A DNA stretch of 17,554 bases from an uncultured Hungatella sp. (GTDB lineage: Bacteria; Bacillota; Clostridia; Lachnospirales; Lachnospiraceae), in NCBI GenBank assembly GCA_910586845.1, contig CAJUJV010000006.1, positions 20,999 through 38,552 of the forward strand, given 5' to 3'. Below the pieces are notes generated by a model, which was not told the origin of the DNA, ran no database searches, and was given only the letters and a program-made list of their open reading frames with translations. This document shows, piece after piece, positions 1 through 6,674 of the stretch (positions are counted from its first letter, which is position 1; every line of letters starts with the position of its first letter). Made by a program: the position numbers and the translations under genes.

Positions 1-1025
1 ATGACTCCGTAGCCCCCTGCCTCGGACACATCCTTCACCACCAGACGATTCAGGTGTTCCAGAATAAAGTTCCGGTCTTTCTCATAAAACGCCAGATAGG
101 TGGGAGCATTGCGCAAGACGGCCTCCTCACCCAGATAATATTTTATCATATGGGGAACAAAATAGTAAATACCTTTGTCATCCGCCACGCCGTTGCCCGG
201 AGCGTTGACAATGGCCACATTGCCCTTCCTGTACACGTCCATAAGCCCCGGCACGCCGATGAGGGATTCCGGCAAGAAGGTCAGCGGATCCAGGTACTCA
301 TCCGAAAGCCTGCGGTACACGGCCCCCACCTGCAGCTTCTTTCCTCCATACTGGCGATAATACAGCTTGTTGTCCTCCACAAACAGATCCTGGGGCATGG
401 ACAAAACCGCTCCCGACCGTTCCGCCAGGTAAGAGTGCTCAAAGAACGCCGCGTTGTACCGCCCCGGCGTCAGCACCACGTTGATGCCTCCCGTGTTCAC
501 ATAGTCCAGAGTCTCTTTGAGCATGGCCGCGTAATTCCGGTTGTCACTGATGTGGATTCTGGAAAAGGTAGACGGCGCTGCCCTCCTGGTCAGTTCCCTG
601 GCGATCATGGGATAGGACGCCCCTGAGGGGATCCTTAAGTTATCCTCCAGGATGTACCAGTTCCTGTCCTTGCCCTGGACCAGATCAATGCCCGAGATGT
701 GGCTGTAGATCCGTCCCGGCGGCACGATCCCCTCGCACTGAGGCAGATAGCCTTTGGAAGAATACACGAAATCCTCCGGGATCACCCCGTCTTTGATGAT
801 CTTCTTATCAGAGTAGATATCCGCCAGAAACAGATTCAGCGCCCTGACCCTCTGGGACAGCCCCCTGTCCAGGAACTCGAATTCCTCCGCCGATATGATC
901 CTTGGCAGCGGATCAAACGGAAACAGCTGCTCATGGAATTCATTATTTTTATAAATCCCAAACTTCACCCCATATCTGGCGAGCAGACGGTTAATATCCT
1001 CTGTGTGGTCTACCAGTTCAAACAT
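1..1025 (-). CDS. Circularly permuted ATP-grasp family protein (C-terminus beyond window)
   Basis: The reading frame starts at ATG 1025-1023 and stays open to the window edge, giving 341 residues from MFELVDHTEDINRLL onward. An in-frame TGA lies three codons upstream of the ATG, and a purine-rich GAGGGGAA precedes it, so the start is firm. Residues 123-138 carry the motif ILEDNLRIPSGASY, and later come YYRQYGGKKLQVGAVYRR and NAPGNGVADDKG, all typical of the circularly permuted ATP-grasp family COG2308 (formerly DUF404/DUF407). Known members are predicted amide- or peptide-forming ligases, usually encoded with an alpha-E domain protein and a transglutaminase-like protease; those partners would lie left of this window and cannot be seen. 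The substrate is unknown. The gene follows the terminator of the ABC operon at 1093-1124; I see no clear promoter of its own. The family assignment is confident, the function is not. Confidence 0.88.
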   Translation of the reverse strand, partial: MFELVDHTEDINRLLARYGVKFGIYKNNEFHEQLFPFDPLPRIISAEEFEFLDRGLSQRVRALNLFLADIYSDKKIIKDGVIPEDFVYSSKGYLPQCEGIVPPGRIYSHISGIDLVQGKDRNWYILEDNLRIPSGASYPMIARELTRRAAPSTFSRIHISDNRNYAAMLKETLDYVNTGGINVVLTPGRYNAAFFEHSYLAERSGAVLSMPQDLFVEDNKLYYRQYGGKKLQVGAVYRRLSDEYLDPLTFLPESLIGVPGLMDVYRKGNVAIVNAPGNGVADDKGIYYFVPHMIKYYLGEEAVLRNAPTYLAFYEKDRNFILEHLNRLVVKDVSEAGGYGV

Positions 1026-1090
1026 TTCCCCTCATTCCTTTCTCCCAATGTGTTAAATGACGCCAGGGCTTCCCTCTGCCCCGTATGCGT

Positions 1091-1124
1091 AAAAAGGCGC
1101 TCTAAATACAACCTGAGCGCCTTT
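1091..1124 (-). terminator. Rho-independent terminator of the marR-ABC-permease operon
   Basis: A perfect 10-bp stem (1093-1102 with 1115-1124, AAAGGCGCTC/GAGCGCCTTT) encloses a 12-nt loop. Read leftwards on the minus strand it is followed by a T run (plus-strand A run 1091-1095). It lies 42 bp after the permease stop codon. Confidence 0.85.
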
Positions 1125-1166
1125 ACCTGTTACAAATATAGCTTATATCGCCGGTTTTGTCAATGG

Positions 1167-2405
1167 TCAGATGTATTGACGCCTGTTAATCATCCCGCAG
1201 ATTCCCAGGGAAGCCGTAAAGATCACCAGAATCACCACGGCCACGCCTGCCGGGATCAGACCGCTGACTGCCAGCACAAGGACAATACTGAAAATATAGA
1301 CAAGAGAAGAACCCATGACAAACCCGTAAAGGCACATCAGTTCCCTGGTCTTGATCCTCCGGATCCGGCTTTCACCATAGCCGATCTTCAAAAGGGTGGC
1401 AAACTGCTTCTTCCGCCCCGAGGCCTCAGTGGCGAACCGGAACATAAACGACATGGCAAGAAGAGGAATGACCACGGCAAAGGAGATGAGGCACAGGGCA
1501 AACTCTCCCGAATTCCCCACAGTCCCTGCCATCATGGCACACAAAATATTGGCGGACGAGATAAACAGGACCATATACACAAAGGACATTTTCAGATCCT
1601 CCCGGAACAGCCCCATATACACCAGTTTTTCCCCGTCGTCACTCCATCGCTGCGAAACCGTTTTTTCCAGGCCTGGAACCAGGATCTTGTGGATACAGCC
1701 CCACAGACCTGCCGTTCCCGCGCATCCCAGGAGCAGCATGCGTTCCGGCCCGTCGCCGCAGGTGTACAAAAGGGCTGCGCATCCAAAATAGAGGAGGGGA
1801 TAAATGCACCGGAACTTTTTGGTCCTGATCACCGGAAAAATCCGGGTCTTTGTCTCGTTCTCCTGTCTTAAAAGAGCACAGATGCTGTTTCTGTAGGCAT
1901 ATCCCAGATTCAGCATGGTACACCAGAACACCTCCATGAAGATGACGCAGGCCGTGAGGACCACCGACTGGGTTCCCAGCACCAGCCTGATCTCATACCG
2001 GGACATGGACTTTAAGAGAACACTCAGGGCGGGAAAGCAAAGGCATCCCAGACCGATACCCACGGGAATGGAAAGGATCATCAGGACCCCTGTCTGGAGC
2101 AGCAGAAATTGCACCAGCTGCAGATAAGTGCCGCCGCAGATCAGGATCACCGCCAGCTCCTGGGATTTCTTCTTCACATAGAAATCATTTGCCAGAAAAA
2201 TCACAATAATACATACAAATACATCAAAAACCGTCAGAAAGGTGGGCAGGTCATTGTTGCTGTAAATAAATGTGACCCCTACGGCCTCCGACAGAGCCAG
2301 ATGAAAAAACGTAAACATAAACATGGAGGACAGGACAAATACCAGCCAGTAAAACACAGCCCGGTCCAGATCCTTTTTCAACGAACGAAGCGCATCTTTT
2401 ATCAT
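1167..2405 (-). CDS. FtsX-like ABC transporter permease, compact form
   Basis: This is a 412-residue integral membrane protein with about ten hydrophobic segments. Two FtsX-type units are visible. One is at about residues 52-126, where the cytoplasmic stretch NDFYVKKKSQELAVILICGG matches the usual basic coupling loop. The other is at about 300-405, around RFATEASGRKKQFATLLKIG. This two-unit plan resembles BceB-type permeases of peptide-antibiotic exporters. Those are usually about 650 residues and carry a large extracellular sensor domain, which is absent here: only about 40 residues separate the middle hydrophobic segments. The start codon overlaps the ATPase stop by 4 bases (ATGA), so the two are translationally coupled subunits of one transporter. 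The substrate is unknown; export of, or protection from, a membrane-active compound is an inference from family and MarR control. Confidence 0.85.
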   Translation of the reverse strand: MIKDALRSLKKDLDRAVFYWLVFVLSSMFMFTFFHLALSEAVGVTFIYSNNDLPTFLTVFDVFVCIIVIFLANDFYVKKKSQELAVILICGGTYLQLVQFLLLQTGVLMILSIPVGIGLGCLCFPALSVLLKSMSRYEIRLVLGTQSVVLTACVIFMEVFWCTMLNLGYAYRNSICALLRQENETKTRIFPVIRTKKFRCIYPLLYFGCAALLYTCGDGPERMLLLGCAGTAGLWGCIHKILVPGLEKTVSQRWSDDGEKLVYMGLFREDLKMSFVYMVLFISSANILCAMMAGTVGNSGEFALCLISFAVVIPLLAMSFMFRFATEASGRKKQFATLLKIGYGESRIRRIKTRELMCLYGFVMGSSLVYIFSIVLVLAVSGLIPAGVAVVILVIFTASLGICGMINRRQYI

Positions 2406-3169
2406 CGCAGGAACCCTCTCGACTCACTGGCATTGATCTCGGTGATCTTCTCAAAATATTCCTTCTGGCTCATCTGGTTCCGCTCTATGCTGGTCTCAAT
2501 GACGCCATCCTTTATGTAAACCAGTCGGGAAGAATAGGATGCGGTGAGAGGGTCGTGAGTCACCATGATCACCGTCACCCTCTGTTCCTTGTTGAGCCGG
2601 TCGATCATGGCAAGAAATTCACTGGAATTGGCCCGGTCCAGATTGCCCGTAGGTTCGTCCGCGATGATGATCTTGGGCCTCATGATCAATGCCCGGCAGA
2701 TGGCTGCCCGCTGCCGCTGGCCTCCGGAACATTCCCCCGGATACTTATTCAGGATCCCTTCAATGTCCATCTGTCCGGCCATAGCTCTCACTCTCTCGTC
2801 GACCTCCGCCTTCTTTGTTCTGGCAAGAGCCAGGGGCATGGCGATATTCTCGTATAATGTGTGAGTGTTCAGCAGATTGAACTCCTGAAACACAAAGCCC
2901 AGGGTCCTGCTTCTGAATCTTCCGATCTCGTTGTCCGTCATGGACCGGATCTCCGCGCCGTCGATAAATACTTTTCCTCTGGTGGGAAAATCCAGGGTGG
3001 AGATATTGTTGATAAACGTGGTTTTCCCGCTTCCGCTGGGCCCCATCACACAGATAAATTCTCCCTCCTCCGCCTTAAAATCGATTCCCCGGAGGGCTTC
3101 GAATTCATTTTCCTGTTCCATATTGTAGACCTTGGTCAGACCTCGGGTCTCTAAAATCGGATTTGACAT
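2402..3169 (-). CDS. ABC transporter ATP-binding protein (MacB/BceA/LolD type)
   Basis: A complete ATPase of 255 residues energises the FtsX-like permease encoded immediately downstream. Visible motifs: Walker A GPSGSGKT (43-50), Q-loop VFQEFNLL (Q95), signature CSGGQRQR (147-154), Walker B IIIADEP (167-173, D171 and E172) and the switch histidine in MVTHD (H205). The signature begins with Cys where Leu is usual; SGGQ itself is intact, so activity is expected. About 40 residues follow the core (EYFEKITEINASESRGFLR end), a modest extension. The start at 3169 is supported by AAAGGAAA upstream. It lies 36 bp after the marR stop and overlaps the permease gene by 4 bases, so the three genes form an operon. 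Confidence 0.93.
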   Translation of the reverse strand: MSNPILETRGLTKVYNMEQENEFEALRGIDFKAEEGEFICVMGPSGSGKTTFINNISTLDFPTRGKVFIDGAEIRSMTDNEIGRFRSRTLGFVFQEFNLLNTHTLYENIAMPLALARTKKAEVDERVRAMAGQMDIEGILNKYPGECSGGQRQRAAICRALIMRPKIIIADEPTGNLDRANSSEFLAMIDRLNKEQRVTVIMVTHDPLTASYSSRLVYIKDGVIETSIERNQMSQKEYFEKITEINASESRGFLR

Positions 3170-3205
3170 AGTGCTGTTTCCTTTCTGGATTTTGATTGTG
3201 ACAGC

Positions 3206-3712
3206 TCAGACCTGCCCTCTCAGAAGCATGGTATAATATCCCAAAACTTTATAAAAAGCCATCAGTTCCTCCTCCGTACAGTACTCTGTAAAAAAATCCA
3301 GCGTATTTTTCAGGTTCCTGGCATCATACAGCTTATGGGCCAGACTCAGCTCCACCCCTTTTCCGGTAGGGTACAGGTGGATATTTTTTTGATTGCTGCC
3401 TTCTTTTTTCTTAATGATATAACCGTTCTCATCCAGGTTTTTGATCACCTGGGAAATCGCCCCCTTGGTCCTGACCCACTCCTGCGCCAGCTCTGTGACC
3501 GTGATTCCCGGATGCTCCTCAATGTCTGACATGATATGCACGCTCAGCATATTGACCTTTTCGCCTGTGCCGTAATCCCTGGGTTCATTGGCATAGTCGT
3601 TGTACATTTTAACAAACTTGTACACCTGATTGGTGTGTTCTGTCATCTTATGGAAAAGTTCTTCTGACAATACAGAATTTTCGTTTTCGATCTGATTCTT
3701 ATTCTTCATCAT
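3206..3712 (-). CDS. MarR-family transcriptional regulator
   Basis: A 168-residue protein with a MarR-type winged helix at about residues 53-120. The support helix region is GITVTELAQEWV, the recognition helix is RTKGAISQVIKNLDENGYI (81-99), and the wing spans EGSNQKNIHLYPTGKG. Flanking N- and C-terminal helices would form the dimer interface. Two adjacent ATGs (3712 and 3709) are possible starts; the upstream ribosome site (AAAGGT) is only moderate. It is the first gene of an operon with an ABC transporter and is divergent from a MalY/PatB-type enzyme. MarR proteins usually repress their own operon and a divergent one until a small ligand binds. Two related near-palindromes in the shared control region (3793-3807 and 3927-3941) are good operator candidates. 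The ligand is unknown. Confidence 0.92.
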   Translation of the reverse strand: MMKNKNQIENENSVLSEELFHKMTEHTNQVYKFVKMYNDYANEPRDYGTGEKVNMLSVHIMSDIEEHPGITVTELAQEWVRTKGAISQVIKNLDENGYIIKKKEGSNQKNIHLYPTGKGVELSLAHKLYDARNLKNTLDFFTEYCTEEELMAFYKVLGYYTMLLRGQV

Positions 3713-3742
3713 GTTTCCCGGACCTTTCTCTCATTACATACT

Positions 3743-3772
3743 ATTATACCGAAAAGACTTGTCGTTTGTCTA
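3743..3772 (-). promoter_or_regulatory. Promoter of the marR-ABC operon
   Basis: On the minus strand, TAGACA (3767-3772) and TATAAT (3743-3748) are separated by 18 bp, close to sigma-A consensus. Transcription would start near 3736, about 25 nt before the marR start codon. Confidence 0.7.
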
Positions 3773-3790
3773 TGAGATTATTTTTTAAAA

Positions 3791-3809
3791 TAGTTAAATA
3801 TTTAAACTA
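3791..3809. promoter_or_regulatory. Candidate MarR operator, site 1
   Basis: The imperfect inverted repeat GTTAAA-TAT-TTAAAC (3793-3807, one mismatch) sits upstream of the marR -35 box. It shares the 13-mer AATATTTAAACTA with site 2. Assignment to the adjacent MarR is inferred from position and symmetry. Confidence 0.55.
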
Positions 3810-3879
3810 TTATTTTGCACATATATCGCGAAAATTTTTGGGCTTTTTTCACAATATTTTAATTTTTTTCAGGAATATA

Positions 3880-3908
3880 TTGATGTTATAATGAATTTAT
3901 ATTATAAT
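3880..3908 (+). promoter_or_regulatory. Promoter of the MalY-type lyase/APC permease operon
   Basis: TTGATG (3880-3885), a 17-bp spacer and TATAAT (3903-3908) form a near-consensus sigma-A promoter. A second TATAAT at 3887-3892 lacks a good -35 box. The DNA upstream (about 3831-3870) is rich in A/T tracts that could act as an UP element or bend. Confidence 0.75.
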
Positions 3909-3926
3909 GCAGCCATGTTACATATT

Positions 3927-3943
3927 GTTTAATATTTAAACTA
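3927..3943. promoter_or_regulatory. Candidate MarR operator, site 2
   Basis: The perfect inverted repeat GTTTAA-TAT-TTAAAC (3927-3941) lies between the predicted transcription start (about 3915) and the ribosome site (GGAGGT, 3951-3956). Bound protein here would block transcription of the lyase/permease operon. It shares AATATTTAAACTA with site 1. Confidence 0.6.
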
Positions 3944-3959
3944 AATAAAAGGAGGTATC

Positions 3960-5150
3960 ATGAACAAAGAAACATTTATCAGAGAGAACTGCCCGGACAG
4001 GCGCGGCACCACCTGTTCCAAATGGGATATCCTTTCCTCCAAGTACGGGGATCCCGACCTGATCTCCATGTGGGTTGCCGACATGGATTTTAAGGCGCCG
4101 GAAGAAGTGACAAGGGCGCTGAGAAAAAAAACAGATTTCGGTATCTATGGATACTCGCTCACCCCTGACGGATACTATCGCTCTTTTATCCGGTGGGAGA
4201 AAGAGAGGCACGGGTGGGATGTAAACCGTGACTGGATCCGGTTCGCACCCGGAGTCGTCACCGGAATATTCTGGTGCATACATATGCTCACCAATCCGGG
4301 AGATGCCGTCATCATCCATATGCCCGTATATTACCCTTTTCACCATGCCGTCGAGGATACAGGCCGTCGGCTCATTTACAGTGAATTGGTCAATACTAAG
4401 GGAGTCTATACCATTGATTTTCAGGATTTTGAAAAAAAGATTGTGGACAATAAGGTAAAGGTCTTTATTCTTTGCAGCCCTCACAACCCCGTAGGCCGTG
4501 TCTGGACAGAAGAAGAACTGGAAACCATGCTTGCCATCTGCAAGGCTCATCATGTAACTGTGATCAGCGATGAGATCCACCACGACCTGATCATCGGCAG
4601 CCGCCCCCATATTCCCACAGCCACAGTTAAAAACGGCGGGTATTCTGACCTCATCATCACCCTGACCTCTGCATCCAAAACCTTTAACCTGGCCGGGATG
4701 AAAAACTCCTTCGTCATCATACCGGGAGAGACTCTGCGGAAAAAATTTGACGCCCTGGTCTTAAACCTCCATGAGGATACCGGCAACATGCTGGGCTACT
4801 ATGCGGTGGAGGCCGCCTACACCTACGGCCGTCAATGGCTGGATACGGTTCTCTCTGTTATCCGTGACAACTATGAATATATCCGCAATCGAATTCAGAA
4901 CGAACTTCCTCTGGCAGTTCTCTCTCCTTTGGAAGGCACCTATCTGGCATGGCTTGACCTGAGCGGATATCTGGGGAAAGCAGACGAAAACGGCATGAAA
5001 CACTTTGTCCAGGAAAAAGCCCGCCTGGCAGTAGATTACGGCCAGTGGTTCGGAGCCGGAGGAAACGGTTTTATCCGCCTGAACCTGGCCACCTCGCCTC
5101 TGTGGGTGAAAAAAGCAGTTGACGGGCTGGTCCTGGCTTCTCAGACATAA
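3960..5150 (+). CDS. MalY/PatB-type PLP-dependent C-S lyase / aminotransferase
   Basis: A 396-residue fold-type I PLP enzyme. The Schiff-base lysine is K240 in SASKTFNLAG, the Asp facing the pyridine nitrogen is D204 in SDEIHHD, N176 lies in SPHNPVGR, Y124 in MPVYYPF stacks near the cofactor, and R373 in FIRLNLA should bind the substrate carboxylate. The N-terminal SKWD and ADMDF motifs and the SDEIHHDL signature point to the MalY/PatB branch. Known members cleave cystathionine or other cysteine S-conjugates to a thiol, pyruvate and ammonia; some have regulatory side roles. The length is normal. The start has an excellent AAAGGAGG site 7 nt upstream. The APC permease follows after 21 bp, suggesting uptake and breakdown of a sulphur amino acid or conjugate under MarR control. 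The exact substrate cannot be read from sequence. Confidence 0.9.
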   Translation: MNKETFIRENCPDRRGTTCSKWDILSSKYGDPDLISMWVADMDFKAPEEVTRALRKKTDFGIYGYSLTPDGYYRSFIRWEKERHGWDVNRDWIRFAPGVVTGIFWCIHMLTNPGDAVIIHMPVYYPFHHAVEDTGRRLIYSELVNTKGVYTIDFQDFEKKIVDNKVKVFILCSPHNPVGRVWTEEELETMLAICKAHHVTVISDEIHHDLIIGSRPHIPTATVKNGGYSDLIITLTSASKTFNLAGMKNSFVIIPGETLRKKFDALVLNLHEDTGNMLGYYAVEAAYTYGRQWLDTVLSVIRDNYEYIRNRIQNELPLAVLSPLEGTYLAWLDLSGYLGKADENGMKHFVQEKARLAVDYGQWFGAGGNGFIRLNLATSPLWVKKAVDGLVLASQT

Positions 5151-5171
5151 CAACAATACAGGAGGGTTCTT

Positions 5172-6524
5172 ATGAGTGAATCGAAAACATTGACAAGTAC
5201 CAGAGATCTTGACCGTGTTCTCGGAAAGAAGGATTTCTTCGCCATCGCCGTGGGACAGATCATCGGTGCAGGCATCTTCTCTCTTCTTCCCCAGGCCATC
5301 GGTCTGACAGGACGTTCTGCCAGTATAGCCTTTGCCATTGCAGCCGTCATCACCCTGCTGAAACTGGCCCCCAGGCTGTTTGTTCTGGGAACAGTCCGCA
5401 TGAGAGGCGGCAGTTACACCTATATTGCCCTTCTCTCCACTAAAATGCTGGCAGGAGCCTATCTGATCATCCATGTTTTAAGCAACATCTCCCTTTCTAT
5501 GTACGCATTGACTATCGGCGAATATTTTGGACAGGCCGTAGAAGGAATCAATGTCCGCCTCGTAGCCGTCATAGTCCTCACTCTTGTGGCGGCCGTCAAT
5601 ATCGTCGGAGTGAAAAACGCCTCCATCGTCCAGCAGATTCTTGTCGTATGTCTTATGCTGGCCCTGGCCGTCTTCACCGCATTCGGTATCTTCCGGGTAG
5701 ATTTTTCAGCCTATGTACAGCCCCAGGGATTTCTCACAGACGGACCGCTGGGACTGGGCAGCGCGGCTGCCATCCTTACATTTGCCTGCGGCGGTGCTCA
5801 AAATATCATCAATTTCTCTGCCGAGGCAAAGAATCCCACAAAAGACATGCCCTTTGTTATCATCCTCTCAACCGTTGTGGTTGCCGTCTTCTATGCTTTT
5901 ATGGCGGTGGTTGCCACCGGAGTACTCCCTATCCATATGGTTCAGGGACAGCCCCTTTCCCTGGTCGCCGCCGAGATCCTGCCCGGACCTCTGTATGTGT
6001 TCTTCCTCATCGGCGGCGCCATGTTTGCTCTCATGACCACTCTCAACGCTCAGATGGGCTGGTGCACCAAACCCCTGCTTCAGGGCTGTGTAGACGGATG
6101 GCTTCCCCAAAAAATGGGGGCCGTTAACAGCCGATTTAAGACTCCCCACAAACTGATCCTGTTTTTCTATCTGGTCGGACTGCTCCCGCTGGTTTTCGGC
6201 TTCAATATGAACACCATATCAGGCACTGCTGTCTTTGCCTCCAACATTCTGGATGTACTGCTGGCCCTTTTCGTATTCCGGCTTCCCCGGGTCATCCCCG
6301 ATGAATGGAACCGCTCCCGCTGGCATACTTCCGCCGGCGTGCTCTGGTTCTGGACCGTCGCCGGCACACTGGCAAGTATTTTCGGAGCATATATGAGCCT
6401 GCGCACCATGACCTGGCCCAAGATGGCCGTCAATCTCTGTGTATGTGCGGCTGCTCTTCTCTTCGGATATCTCAGGGGAAAGAGCGGAAGGGTAAATATG
6501 GAGGTAAGCTACGAATCTCAATAA
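5172..6524 (+). CDS. APC-superfamily amino acid permease
   Basis: A 450-residue membrane protein with about twelve hydrophobic segments (roughly 23-43, 51-72, 94-117, 129-149, 153-174, 193-212, 227-250, 271-295, 327-345, 351-370, 388-408 and 417-435). The first carries the substrate-binding signature GQIIGAGIF (28-35), and EAKNPTKDMP (218-227) matches the conserved loop of amino acid/polyamine/organocation permeases. It should import an amino acid by proton or sodium symport, or exchange it, at the cytoplasmic membrane. CAGGAGGG precedes the ATG. It lies 21 bp downstream of the MalY/PatB-type gene and is probably cotranscribed with it, so its substrate may be the lyase's substrate or product. 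That link is inference. Confidence 0.9.
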   Translation: MSESKTLTSTRDLDRVLGKKDFFAIAVGQIIGAGIFSLLPQAIGLTGRSASIAFAIAAVITLLKLAPRLFVLGTVRMRGGSYTYIALLSTKMLAGAYLIIHVLSNISLSMYALTIGEYFGQAVEGINVRLVAVIVLTLVAAVNIVGVKNASIVQQILVVCLMLALAVFTAFGIFRVDFSAYVQPQGFLTDGPLGLGSAAAILTFACGGAQNIINFSAEAKNPTKDMPFVIILSTVVVAVFYAFMAVVATGVLPIHMVQGQPLSLVAAEILPGPLYVFFLIGGAMFALMTTLNAQMGWCTKPLLQGCVDGWLPQKMGAVNSRFKTPHKLILFFYLVGLLPLVFGFNMNTISGTAVFASNILDVLLALFVFRLPRVIPDEWNRSRWHTSAGVLWFWTVAGTLASIFGAYMSLRTMTWPKMAVNLCVCAAALLFGYLRGKSGRVNMEVSYESQ

Positions 6525-6546
6525 CCACACAGAAGACAAATTAGGA

Positions 6547-6585
6547 CCGCCGCATCCATGACTTAAAAAATCATGGATGCGGCGG
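6547..6585. terminator. Hairpin between convergent permease and helicase genes
   Basis: A perfect 15-bp stem (6547-6561 with 6571-6585, CCGCCGCATCCATGA) has a 9-nt loop, CTTAAAAAA. It lies between the ends of two convergent genes, so it probably stops transcription from both sides. Neither side has a clean T run (minus side TCCTAATTTGTC), so the mechanism is not certain. Confidence 0.6.
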
Positions 6586-6628
6586 CCCTGCAGGCGCAGC
6601 TTCCCTCGCACATCTTTATCTTTCTATA

Positions 6629-6657
6629 ACTATACCATCTTTCCCCTGATCCGTAAA
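6629..6657 (-). promoter_or_regulatory. Possible minus-strand promoter downstream of the helicase gene
   Basis: TTTACG (6652-6657) and TATAGT (6629-6634) are 17 bp apart on the minus strand. The segment TATACCATCTTTCC (6631-6644) is also present in the HPr-like gene promoter at 9540-9553. A transcript would run only to the hairpin at 6547-6585, about 80 nt. Tentative. Confidence 0.3.
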
Positions 6658-6674
6658 CCGGACATTTGCAGAGC

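Noticed and set aside
699..1871. A 390-codon plus-strand open frame
   Set aside because: It runs antisense across the ATP-grasp gene, the terminator and the permease gene, with no ribosome site or family motif.
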